Below, in pieces: positions 1-8,261 of a DNA stretch of 34,663 bases. This stretch comes from Methanobacteriota archaeon (GTDB lineage: Archaea > Thermoplasmatota > Thermoplasmata > RBG-16-68-12). The position numbers and the translations under genes are program-made. The stretch is from assembly GCA_005878915.1 (NCBI GenBank), contig VBML01000055.1, forward strand, positions 1 through 34,663, read 5' to 3'. The number at the start of each line of letters is the position of its first letter. The first letter of the stretch is position 1. The notes beneath the pieces were generated by a model, which was given only the letters and a program-made list of their open reading frames with translations, had not been told where the DNA came from and searched no databases.

Positions 1-141
1 CTTGAAGACGTACTCCTTCGTGGCGGTTCGGATGACGATCTCCTCGACCCCCGCGATCTCCTCCGTCTCGATGCCCATCCGCTTCATCGCCGCCTTGAGC
101 TGGCGGGGGTTCATCCGCCCGCCCGGAATTCCGGGGATCAT
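1..141 (-). CDS. nac: Nascent polypeptide-associated complex protein (archaeal NAC), N-terminal part; 3' end runs off the window
   Basis: Reverse-strand translation MIPGIPGGRMNPRQLKAAMKRMGIETEEIAGVEEIVIRTATKEYVFK matches the archaeal NAC N-terminus (GRMNPRQ..MKKMGI..EEI..VEEVII). Confidence 0.8.
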   Translation of the reverse strand, partial: MIPGIPGGRMNPRQLKAAMKRMGIETEEIAGVEEIVIRTATKEYVFK

Positions 142-243
142 CTGCCCACCGATTGCACCATGGATCGACGATTCTTTAGGTTTTGCGACAGATGTTCCGT
201 GGGGCTGTAATTCCGTTTCAAGGAGAGCGAAACCGTAGCCTCG

Positions 244-258
244 CACGTTTAAATAGCG
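244..258 (+). promoter_or_regulatory. Putative TATA box for ABCE1
   Basis: gtttaaatagc about 30 nt upstream of the ATG at 281. Confidence 0.45.
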
Positions 259-280
259 CGCCCCCAATGCGAACGTCTCC

Positions 281-3172
281 ATGCGGATTGCAGTCGTCTT
301 CAAAGACCGCTGTCAGCCCAAGCGGTGTAACCTTGAGTGCATCACCTTCTGCCCCCCGCAGCGCACTGGCACTGAGGTCATCTGGATTGACAAGGATTCT
401 GGGAAGGCCGCGATTAGCGAGGAGACGTGCATCTCCTGCGGGATTTGCCTCCCGGCGGGCGTGCCGATTTCTACGAAAGGCGGCGTGGTCCCCGTTGAAA
501 AGGTTGACGTTGGAGAGCTGGTGCTTACGCATGAAGGCCGCTATCGATCGGTCAGGAAAGTCTATCGGCGTTCTTACTCCGGTCTGATGTACAAGATCGT
601 CGCAACCGGCCAGCCCGATGCGCTCGAGGTGACCGAGGAACATCCGATTCTCGCAGTCGTTCGCCGACCCACAAAGCGCGGACGACGCCTCGAGAAGGCG
701 ATCGGTGAGCTTAGGTGGGTTCGTCCTGGGGATCTGAAGAAAGGCGACTACCTAGCCAAGCCTCGGATACGAGAGGCAAGAAGCCAGAACTGGGAGGCGC
801 CGATTCAAGTTGCGCTTTCCGGGGGTCGGTACGTCCGATGGGGCGAGCAGATCGCGTCAATTCCCGTCTCTCCTCGATTGGCGCAGCTTATCGGTTACTA
901 TCTGGCGGAGGGGTCCGCGGACGACCGCAGAGTCGTCTTCTCGTTCCACGAAAAGGAACGGGAATACCTGGATGATGTCCACGCGACTGTTTCTGAGTTC
1001 TTTGGGATCCGAGGACGCGAGTATCAGGGCAACGGGTTAGGCCGGCACATCAGGTTCGACTCATCAATTCTCGCGCGCATCATGAGGAACTTGGGCACGT
1101 CGTCCCATACGAAGCGAATTCCCTCGGTCATCATGACGGCCCCTCGGGAGGTTCGGGCCTCCGTCGTGCGCGGATTGTGGCGGGGGGACGGGTATCGCAA
1201 TCCCGAGCGTAGCTACTTCGTCCTTTCAACGACATCGCAACATCTAGCCTACCAATCTCAGGAACTCTTGGCGAGTTTGGGCATTGTGTCCGGAATAACG
1301 AGCCGAACTGCTCCCGGCAAGAAGCGGGCCTTCCACGTCACCGTCACGGCGGAATTCGTAGCTCCGATGGCGGCGCTGATGGGGTTGCGTTTTGAAGAGC
1401 AACGGAATCGAACCGCGAGCCATTTCATCATTGACGACGAGTATGTTTTCACGCCAATTCGGAGCATCGAAAGCACTCCGGTCTACGACGTGATGGTCCA
1501 CAACCTCGAGGTCGAAGAGGATCAGACCTACCTCGCGGCAGGAACCCTGGTCCATAATTGCGTGAAAAAGTGCCCATTCGACGCAATCCGGATAATCGGA
1601 TTGCCGGAGCCGTTGAAGGAGGACCTCGTCCACCAGTACAGCAAGAACGGGTTCCGGCTGTTCCGCCTCCCTGTCCCGAAAGCGGGCGAGGTCGTGGGCC
1701 TTCTCGGGCCGAACGGGATTGGGAAGACGACCCTCCTCTCGATCCTCAGCGGGGAACTGTGCCCGAACCTGGGCCACTACCGCCGCACGCGGCCGTACTG
1801 GAACGAGGTCCTCGAGAAATACAAGGGGACGGAGGCCCACGAGTACCTTGAGAAGATCGTCTCGAAGGAGATCCGCACCGCCCTGAAGCCGCAGTACGTC
1901 GACAAGCTCCCGAAGGTCGCGAAGGGGACCGTGGGCGATCTCCTGAAGAAAGTGGACGACCAGGGCCGCCTCGATGAGCTCTCGTCCCGCCTCTATCTCG
2001 ATTCTGTGCTGCATCGGGATATTGCGCACCTGAGCGGCGGGGAGCTCCAGCGCACCGCGATCGCGGCGACGATGCTGAAGGATGCGGACGTGTACTTCTT
2101 CGACGAACCCTCCTCGTACCTCGACATCTATCAACGCCTCGAGGTCGCGAAGGTCATCCAAACGCTGTCCAAGGAGAAATACGTCGTCGTCGTGGAGCAC
2201 GACCTGGCCGTCCTCGACTTCCTCGCGGACAGCGTGTACCTTCTCTATGGGTCCGAGGGCGCCTACGGCGTCGTCGCCCAACCCCGGGCCGTCCGCACCG
2301 GGATCAATGTGTACCTCGGCGGCTTCCTGAAGGAGGAGAACATCCGGTTCCGCGACCGGGAGGTCACCTTTGAATCTCGGCCGCCCCGGAAGGATTGGCG
2401 GGCGGAGACCCTTGTGACCTTCGACCGGCTCGAGAAGGCGTTCCCCGACTTCTCCCTCACCGTGGAGGGCGGGCAGCTCCGGAAGGGCGAGGTCGTCGGC
2501 GTCGTGGGTCCGAACGCGACGGGGAAGACGACGTTCGTGAAGATGCTCGCGGGGGAGGAGGCGCCGACGCGGGGTTCCCTGGCGGGGCGGTGGGCCGTCT
2601 CGTACAAGCCGCAGTACATCGAGCCGACCTTCGAGGGGACGGTCCGGGAGCTGTTCGCGGCGACCGTCGGGAATCGCGCGGAGAGCGGATGGTTCGAGAC
2701 GGAGGTCGCCCAGCCCCTCCAGATCCGCGGGATGATGGAACGGCCGGTCACCGAGCTCAGCGGCGGGGAGCTGCAGCGCGTCGCCGTGGGCCTCGCGCTC
2801 ACGCGGGAGGCGGACATCTACCTAATCGACGAGCCCTCCGCGTACCTGGACTCCAATCAACGGATGGCGGCGGCCAGGACGATCCGCCGCGTGATGGAGA
2901 ACCAGGGCCGGACCGGCCTGATCGTGGACCACGATGTGTACTTCATCGACATGGTCGCGGACTCGATCATGGTGTTCAGCGGGGAACCCGGCGTGCGCGG
3001 ACACGGGGAGGGCCCGTTCCCGATGCGGGAGGGGATGAACCGGTTCCTGCAGCTCGTCGAGGTCACGTTCCGCCGGGACGCGGACACTAACCGCCCTCGG
3101 ATCAACAAGCTCGACTCCCGCCTGGACCGCGAGCAGAAGCACGCGGGCGAGTACTACTACGCCCTCGCGTGA
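281..3172 (+). CDS. ABCE1/Rli1 ribosome-recycling ATPase (RNase L inhibitor homologue), interrupted by an in-frame intein
   Basis: 963 aa. N-terminal Fe-S domain CQPKRCNLECITFCP and CISCGI..CVKKCPFDAIRI, two ABC domains (GPNGIGKTT, LSGGELQR, FFDEPSSYLD; GPNATGKTT, LSGGELQR, LIDEPSAYLD), characteristic C-terminus. Confidence 0.97.
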   Translation: MRIAVVFKDRCQPKRCNLECITFCPPQRTGTEVIWIDKDSGKAAISEETCISCGICLPAGVPISTKGGVVPVEKVDVGELVLTHEGRYRSVRKVYRRSYSGLMYKIVATGQPDALEVTEEHPILAVVRRPTKRGRRLEKAIGELRWVRPGDLKKGDYLAKPRIREARSQNWEAPIQVALSGGRYVRWGEQIASIPVSPRLAQLIGYYLAEGSADDRRVVFSFHEKEREYLDDVHATVSEFFGIRGREYQGNGLGRHIRFDSSILARIMRNLGTSSHTKRIPSVIMTAPREVRASVVRGLWRGDGYRNPERSYFVLSTTSQHLAYQSQELLASLGIVSGITSRTAPGKKRAFHVTVTAEFVAPMAALMGLRFEEQRNRTASHFIIDDEYVFTPIRSIESTPVYDVMVHNLEVEEDQTYLAAGTLVHNCVKKCPFDAIRIIGLPEPLKEDLVHQYSKNGFRLFRLPVPKAGEVVGLLGPNGIGKTTLLSILSGELCPNLGHYRRTRPYWNEVLEKYKGTEAHEYLEKIVSKEIRTALKPQYVDKLPKVAKGTVGDLLKKVDDQGRLDELSSRLYLDSVLHRDIAHLSGGELQRTAIAATMLKDADVYFFDEPSSYLDIYQRLEVAKVIQTLSKEKYVVVVEHDLAVLDFLADSVYLLYGSEGAYGVVAQPRAVRTGINVYLGGFLKEENIRFRDREVTFESRPPRKDWRAETLVTFDRLEKAFPDFSLTVEGGQLRKGEVVGVVGPNATGKTTFVKMLAGEEAPTRGSLAGRWAVSYKPQYIEPTFEGTVRELFAATVGNRAESGWFETEVAQPLQIRGMMERPVTELSGGELQRVAVGLALTREADIYLIDEPSAYLDSNQRMAAARTIRRVMENQGRTGLIVDHDVYFIDMVADSIMVFSGEPGVRGHGEGPFPMREGMNRFLQLVEVTFRRDADTNRPRINKLDSRLDREQKHAGEYYYALA
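446..1558 (+). other. Intein (371 aa) with LAGLIDADG/DOD homing endonuclease, inside ABCE1
   Basis: Starts at Cys (CLPAGVPISTKGGVVPVEKVDVGELVLT, block A); block B ALEVTEEHPILAV; DOD blocks LAQLIGYYLAEGS, KRIPSVIM and VVRGLWRGDGY; blocks F/G VYDVMVHNLEVEEDQTYLAAGTLVHN followed by Cys+1. Excision gives CISCGI-CVKKCPFDAI, an uninterrupted ABCE1 ferredoxin motif. Confidence 0.96.
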
Positions 3173-3187
3173 CGGGTCAGGGCAGAA

Positions 3188-3577
3188 TCAGCGTATTCTC
3201 TCGACCCCGGTTACCTTGTCGAAGTCGCTGTCGAAGCTGAGGATCTCTGGGATTCCGCGGGAGCTCATGAGCCACGCGCTGTGCGCGTCCGCGACTGACA
3301 AGGTCCCGTCATGCCGAAGGAATTCCTGGAAGACCTCCGGCATTGTCCGCGCGTCGAGGTATTCGATTTCGCAGTTGTCGACGATGTATTCGTACACCGC
3401 GCGGGCGGCTCTCCCCCCCTTTCGGTGCCCCAGGACGGTGACTGCCTCGGCGACCACGAGATCGGACATGACCAGCGGCCCGGCGAGCTTCTTTCGGAGT
3501 CGTAGCGCACTGGGATGCCACCGGTCCTTCGAGTCGGCGAGCGCGATGAAGAACGACGAGTCGAGGAGGATCAGAAT
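3188..3577 (-). CDS. vapC: PIN-domain ribonuclease, VapC-like toxin; no canonical start codon at the expected N-terminus (ATT 3577 or CTG 3574)
   Basis: LILLDSSFFIALADSKDRWHPSA...LVVAEAVTVLGHRKGGRAA...TLSVADAHSAWLMSSRGIPEILSFDSDFDKVTGVERIR is a PIN domain; it follows and overlaps the AbrB-like ORF. Confidence 0.85.
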   Translation of the reverse strand: MLILLDSSFFIALADSKDRWHPSALRLRKKLAGPLVMSDLVVAEAVTVLGHRKGGRAARAVYEYIVDNCEIEYLDARTMPEVFQEFLRHDGTLSVADAHSAWLMSSRGIPEILSFDSDFDKVTGVERIR

Positions 3578-3810
3578 CCTCCCCGCTGGGCTCGTTTCTT
3601 GTCTTTGACGGCATCCCCTCCGACGGCGATGATGCCCGTGATGTCCTCGACGGTCCGCCGTTTCCGGGGTTTGACGACCGCCCGGTCGCCCTCCAGGGAC
3701 CACTCGAGGTAGTCGCCTTCGTGGACGCCCAAGGACCTCCGGACGTATTTCGGGACCACGGTGAGGTTTCCCTTGGAGACCTTCGATTTGCTTATCATTT
3801 CGGAATACAT
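3571..3810 (-). CDS. vapB: AbrB/MazE-family (SpoVT-AbrB) antitoxin, VapB-like
   Basis: 79 aa SKVSKGNLTVVPKYVRRSLGVHEGDYLEWSLEGDRAVVKPRKR is a typical swapped-hairpin AbrB domain; directly upstream of the PIN gene. Confidence 0.85.
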   Translation of the reverse strand: MYSEMISKSKVSKGNLTVVPKYVRRSLGVHEGDYLEWSLEGDRAVVKPRKRRTVEDITGIIAVGGDAVKDKKRAQRGGF

Positions 3811-3852
3811 AGTGATTCTGTATACATAAGTATTTCCCGTGAACCGGTCGCC

Positions 3853-4512
3853 TCATCGGTCCCCGAGACGACCGTCCCTGGAGGGGATCTTGGCGCCCCG
3901 TTGTCGACTTCGCCACTTTCGGTAATGAACATAGCCGATGATCGAGCCGATGAGGGCCAGGACGACATAAAGGTCCACGTTTTCCGTCGTCTCCGCGAAC
4001 ACGCTCCACCGCTCGAGAAGGTAGTAGCCCGCACCGACTAGGACCGTGTTCCACACTGCGGCGCCGACTGTGGACAGGACCACGAAGTTCCGCAGCCGCA
4101 TCCGACCGATGCCCGCAGGGAAGGAGATGATCGATCGAACGCCGGGGATCGCATGACCGACGAGAACCCCGATGTCCCCGTATTTCCGGAACCAGGCCTC
4201 TGCCCACTCGAGGTCGTCGACCCCGAGGCCAACGAATCGTCCCCACCGGGCGATGAGGGGTCGCCCGAGGCGCATCCCGATGTGATACGCGACGACGTTC
4301 CCGACGGCGGCTCCCGCGGTCCCGGCAGCGATGACGGCAAGGGGATTGAGGACGCCGAGGGCCACGAGGTAGCCTGCGAACGGCATGATGAACTCGCTCG
4401 GAATCGGTGTGATGATCCCTTCCACGACCATGAGGCCGAAAATCCCCGGGTACCCAACCGCGGCCACGAAGTTCGTGATCCACTCCGTCAGGCCGAGGAA
4501 GAGGGAGGGCAC
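3853..4512 (-). CDS. DedA/VTT-family membrane protein
   Basis: 219 aa; YPGIFGLMVVEGIITPIPSEFIMPFAGYLVALG..., GHAIPGVRSIISFPAGIGRMRLRNF, multiple TM segments. Confidence 0.9.
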   Translation of the reverse strand: MPSLFLGLTEWITNFVAAVGYPGIFGLMVVEGIITPIPSEFIMPFAGYLVALGVLNPLAVIAAGTAGAAVGNVVAYHIGMRLGRPLIARWGRFVGLGVDDLEWAEAWFRKYGDIGVLVGHAIPGVRSIISFPAGIGRMRLRNFVVLSTVGAAVWNTVLVGAGYYLLERWSVFAETTENVDLYVVLALIGSIIGYVHYRKWRSRQRGAKIPSRDGRLGDR

Positions 4513-4537
4513 GCGCGCGGAACCTGGCGCCCCCGCA

Positions 4538-5791
4538 TCAAGCTTCGGTCGGCGTTATCATCCGGCCAATCCTCTCCGTGACGAGCTCCCCCTCCTGGGC
4601 GACCAGCTCTCCGCGGACGAACGTCGCCGTGGGGAATGTCGCCTCCGCGCCCTCGAACGGGGTCCACTCGCACTTGTATCGGCATCGGCGCGCCGTCACC
4701 TTCTCGATCCGCCGCGGGTCGACGACCAGGAGGTCGGCGTCGCGCCCGACCGCGATCTCCCCCTTGTTCGCCCGCAAGAGCTTGGCGGGGTTTTCGGAGA
4801 ACATCGAGACGAACCGCTCGAGCGGGAGGATCTGGCGGCGGACATACCGGAACAGGACGGGGAACGTCGTCGCGACCCCGGGGACGCCGGCGGGCGCGTC
4901 CTCGAACCGCGCGGATTTCTCCTCCAGCGTGTGCGGGGCGTGGTCGCTCGCGAACATGTCGATTCCTCCTTCAAGGACCTCCCGCCAGAGGGCGTCGCGG
5001 GTTGCGTCCGGGCGAAGCGGGGGGTTCACCTTGCCGCGAGTTCCCAGGTTCGACGTGGTGCTCAACAGGAGGTGGTGGGGCGTGGTCTCGCATGTCGCGC
5101 CGGCGGGGCGAGACCTCGCACCCTCCGCGGTCGTGACGTGGGCGATGTGGACCCGCGCATTCCCGCGGAGGCGGGCAACCCGCTCGATCGCCGCGACCTC
5201 GGCCTCGGGTGGCCGGCTGCGGTGGTGGTCGGACAGGGACTTCGCGACCCCCGCCGCAAACCGCTCCGGATCCTCGCAGTGCGCCGCCAGAAAGCTCCCC
5301 GATTCCCCCACGGCCCGGAGGATGCCGGCGAGGTCCGCATCGGTCCCGACGGGGACCGCGTTGCCGCTCTCCGCGAGGTATACCTTGAACGCCGTGGCCC
5401 TCTTCATTTCCGGCACCCCCGCCGCGGTGGCGGGTCCTCCGTACAGGCCGAAGTCGATGTTCGCGCTTCCCGAGAGGAGGCGAATCTTCTCCCGGAGGGC
5501 CGCTCCGTCCGTCACCGGAGGTTTCGTGTTCGGCATGTCGACGACGGTCGTCACGCCGCCGATCGCCGCGCTCTCCGTGCCGGAGAGGAAGTCGTCCTTG
5601 TGCGTCAACCCCGGTTCGCGAAGGTGCACGTGCACGTCAACGCCCCCGGGGAGGATCAACGCGTCCGCGTACCGGTATACGGGATCCCCGCGCAATTGCT
5701 TTCGAATCGCGACGATCTTTCCTTCCTCGATCCCGATCGCCGCGGGTTCGATCCGACCGTGGCGGACGGCTCGTCCCTCAACGACGAGCAT
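4538..5791 (-). CDS. pyrC: Dihydroorotase
   Basis: 417 aa; [65 protein letters not shown], amidohydrolase motifs. Confidence 0.93.
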   Translation of the reverse strand: MLVVEGRAVRHGRIEPAAIGIEEGKIVAIRKQLRGDPVYRYADALILPGGVDVHVHLREPGLTHKDDFLSGTESAAIGGVTTVVDMPNTKPPVTDGAALREKIRLLSGSANIDFGLYGGPATAAGVPEMKRATAFKVYLAESGNAVPVGTDADLAGILRAVGESGSFLAAHCEDPERFAAGVAKSLSDHHRSRPPEAEVAAIERVARLRGNARVHIAHVTTAEGARSRPAGATCETTPHHLLLSTTSNLGTRGKVNPPLRPDATRDALWREVLEGGIDMFASDHAPHTLEEKSARFEDAPAGVPGVATTFPVLFRYVRRQILPLERFVSMFSENPAKLLRANKGEIAVGRDADLLVVDPRRIEKVTARRCRYKCEWTPFEGAEATFPTATFVRGELVAQEGELVTERIGRMITPTEA

Positions 5792-6312
5792 TCCCCGCCC
5801 CTAGGTCGCGCCGCGCGACAAACCCCCGGGGCTCGACCTCCGAGAAGATCTCCGCCTGGAACGTGTAGATCCGCGTCCCGTCCTCGAGCCACGCGTCCGG
5901 GAGGAGCCCCGCCTTCATGCACCCCTCCGAGAGGAACTCCTCGGCGGACCACTTCCACTCGGTGGCGACCTGGGGCAGGAGGAGCCCGCGGGCCGGACCC
6001 TGCGCGACGATCAGCCCTTCCTCGATCCCGATCGCCGCGGGTTCGATCCGACCGTGGCGGACGGCTCGTCCCTCAACGACGAGCATTCCCCGCCCCTAGG
6101 TCGCGCCGCGCGACAAACCCCCGGGGCTCGACCTCCGAGAAGATCTCCGCCTGGAACGTGTAGATCCGCGTCCCGTCCTCGAGCCACGCGTCCGGGAGGA
6201 GCCCCGCCTTCATGCACCCCTCCGAGAGGAACTCCTCGGCGGACCACTTCCACTCGGTGGCGACCTGGGGCAGGAGGAGCCCGCGGGCCGGACCCTGCGC
6301 GACGATCAGCCC
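5721..6312. repeat. Tandem duplication, period 295 bp, apparently 100% identical
   Basis: 5721-6017 and 6016-6312 read identically by eye; units begin ccttcctcgatcccgatcgccgcgggttcg and end ggccggaccctgcgcgacgatcagccc. Confidence 0.95.
5778..6086 (-). CDS. Chimeric ORF made by tandem duplication: 24-aa dihydroorotase N-terminus fused in frame to the AMMECR1 C-terminus
   Basis: [24 protein letters not shown] (identical to the pyrC N-terminus) + [31 protein letters not shown]...GAGNARR (identical to the AMMECR1 C-terminus). Confidence 0.6.
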   Translation of the reverse strand: MLVVEGRAVRHGRIEPAAIGIEEGLIVAQGPARGLLLPQVATEWKWSAEEFLSEGCMKAGLLPDAWLEDGTRIYTFQAEIFSEVEPRGFVARRDLGAGNARR

Positions 6313-6690
6313 GTCCCTGCCGATCGAGATCACCTTCGCGTACTCCTTCGGCTTCTTCACCGTGAGAAGCTCGGGGTGGGTGAGGAGGGACACTTCGACG
6401 ACGACGCGGGCCACCTCGTCCTCCTGGAGCGGCGGGAACCTCGGATCCTCGCAGGCTCCTTCTGCCGCCTTCACGAGCGCCTTCACCAAGGGGAAGAACG
6501 GCGAGGGATATCCGATGCACCCTCGGAGGTGTGACTCGGGGTGCGTGTTCAGCGTGACGAACGCTCCCGCCTTCTCGTTGAACCGCTCCGGTACCCCCAA
6601 GGTCGGGAATTCACGGCCGCGGACGTGGCTCTCAATCGCCTCCCGGGCAATCCGGACCGCTAGGCGGCCCTCCTCGTCCGAGTACGCCAT
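6073..6690 (-). CDS. AMMECR1 domain protein
   Basis: [23 protein letters not shown]...[47 protein letters not shown]...[12 protein letters not shown] matches the AMMECR1 LRGCIG signature. Confidence 0.92.
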   Translation of the reverse strand: MAYSDEEGRLAVRIAREAIESHVRGREFPTLGVPERFNEKAGAFVTLNTHPESHLRGCIGYPSPFFPLVKALVKAAEGACEDPRFPPLQEDEVARVVVEVSLLTHPELLTVKKPKEYAKVISIGRDGLIVAQGPARGLLLPQVATEWKWSAEEFLSEGCMKAGLLPDAWLEDGTRIYTFQAEIFSEVEPRGFVARRDLGAGNARR

Positions 6691-6813
6691 CGCTGCCCCA
6701 ACCCGCGGGACTTTCTTAAACGTTCCCGGCTCGTAACCGCGCGCGAGAACAGGAAGCGATCCAGAGCGCAAACGTATTTATCGCGTGGGACCGTTTTCCA
6801 TACCGGCGATGGG

Positions 6814-7344
6814 ATGAGAGCGCGGGTGCCCGTCCTGGAGATTATGTCACGGACCCCCATCACGGTCTCGCCGGAGGACACGGTGGATCGCGCGGCGGCG
6901 ACTATGCGGACTCGGGACATCGGGAGCCTCATCGTCATCGAGGGCGGAGTTCCTTCCGGTATTGTGACGGAGCGGGACATCGTCACGAAGGTCGCCGCGC
7001 CGAACCTCCGCCCGAACACGGTGCGCGTGCGGGACATCATGAGCGCACCGGTCGTGTCGATTCAATCGAGTGAGGAGGTCGCCGAGGCCGCCCGCGTGAT
7101 GTCCGAGCGCAAGATCCGGAGGCTCGCAGTCGTCGACGACGGAAAGCTCGTCGGCGTGATCACGGAAAACGACATCATCCGGATCTGGCCGCACTTGATC
7201 GAGGTCACTCGGGAGTACGCGCGTCTCGGGCTCGACGAGGAGGTCCGGGGGATCGAGGGGCACTGCGATGTGTGCGGGGTGTACTCCACGAGCCTCGTCC
7301 TCGACAAGAAGCTCCTCGTGTGCCCGGACTGTCACGCGGGTTGA
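6814..7344 (+). CDS. Tandem CBS-domain protein with C-terminal CxxC...CxxC zinc-ribbon-like tail
   Basis: EIMSRTPITVSPEDTVDRAAATMRTRDIGSLIVIEGG...VTERDIV..., DIMSAPVVSIQSSEEVAEAARVMSERKIRRLAVVDDGKLVGVITENDII; tail CDVCGVYSTSLVLDKKLLVCPDC. Confidence 0.92.
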   Translation: MRARVPVLEIMSRTPITVSPEDTVDRAAATMRTRDIGSLIVIEGGVPSGIVTERDIVTKVAAPNLRPNTVRVRDIMSAPVVSIQSSEEVAEAARVMSERKIRRLAVVDDGKLVGVITENDIIRIWPHLIEVTREYARLGLDEEVRGIEGHCDVCGVYSTSLVLDKKLLVCPDCHAG

Positions 7345-7403
7345 CATCCGCGCCGAAAATTATCCAGATACTTTTATAATCTCCTCCCTAGGTGCGGAGT
7401 CGG

Positions 7404-7808
7404 ATGGTCCGGTACGTACGAGTTTCTCAGAATGAGTTCGCTTCCGTCCGGAAACTGTACGAAAGCGTGATGTCGTACGCGTGCCACGGGCTGTTCTTTC
7501 GGGAGGGCGTCGCCCTCGCGGACGAGATCGTCCACGAGATCGAGGCGGGGGAGGACCTGCTCTCCACGGCCCGGAAGATTCTGATCTCCCGGGGTTGGGT
7601 TGAGGACATCATGTTCACGGAGACCGGCGCGCGGGTCCGGGGCTCCATCGAGGCCTCCCCCGGCGCCCAGATCCAGACGTGCCACCGCCTTCGCGGGATT
7701 CTGTCCCGGCTTGTGGAGCTCTCGGCAAGGCGGCGTTTACGGTTCTCGGAGGTCGAGTGTATGAGCGCGGGTGCGAGTGAATGTGTCTTTGCGAAGGAGG
7801 AAAGCTGA
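7404..7808 (+). CDS. V4R (4-vinyl reductase-like) domain protein
   Basis: SYACHGLFFREGVALADEI...TCHRLRGILSRLVELSARRRLRFSEVECMSAGASECVFAKEES fits the V4R C-terminal signature (E-x2-C-x-A-G-x3-C-x-F). Confidence 0.7.
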   Translation: MVRYVRVSQNEFASVRKLYESVMSYACHGLFFREGVALADEIVHEIEAGEDLLSTARKILISRGWVEDIMFTETGARVRGSIEASPGAQIQTCHRLRGILSRLVELSARRRLRFSEVECMSAGASECVFAKEES

Positions 7809-7809
7809 T

Positions 7810-8163
7810 ATGTCGATGGAGAAGATGCTTCGGCAGCTCCGGGAAACATGCGGGTCGACGGCCTCCGCAGTCGTGAGCCGGGATGGGCTCGTGATCGCGG
7901 AAGACATGCTGGAGGGCGTATCCCGCGAGACGTTCGCGATCATGTGCGCGACGATCCTTGGGGCCGGGATGACGGCCGCGACGGAGCTCCGAGTCTCGCC
8001 GCCGAACCACATCGTGCTCGCGACGAAGGAGACCCGAATCCACATCTTCGAGGCGGGTCCCCGCGCGCTCGTCGTGCTCGTCGCACCCCCGAAGCATGAC
8101 GAAGCGGAGATACGAGTCGCGCTGAAGCCCGTCATCGAGGAAATCCGGAAGGACATCGGGTAG
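7810..8163 (+). CDS. Roadblock/LC7 domain protein
   Basis: MSMEKMLRQLRETCGSTASAVVSRDGLVIAEDMLEG...ILGAGMTAATEL...HIVLATKETRIHIFEAGPRALVVLVAPP is a typical archaeal roadblock/LC7 fold. Confidence 0.88.
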   Translation: MSMEKMLRQLRETCGSTASAVVSRDGLVIAEDMLEGVSRETFAIMCATILGAGMTAATELRVSPPNHIVLATKETRIHIFEAGPRALVVLVAPPKHDEAEIRVALKPVIEEIRKDIG

Positions 8164-8261
8164 CCCCGTGCCACACCCTGGCAAACCAGTAAATAGCACA
8201 CAAAAGGTCTACCAAACGACGTAAATATGACGGGGCCTCTCACGGCGCCGAGGGACAGCGA

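Noticed and set aside
4385-6163. 592-aa plus-strand ORF opposite pyrC
   Set aside because: Shadow of the dihydroorotase and AMMECR1 codons; no recognisable domain.
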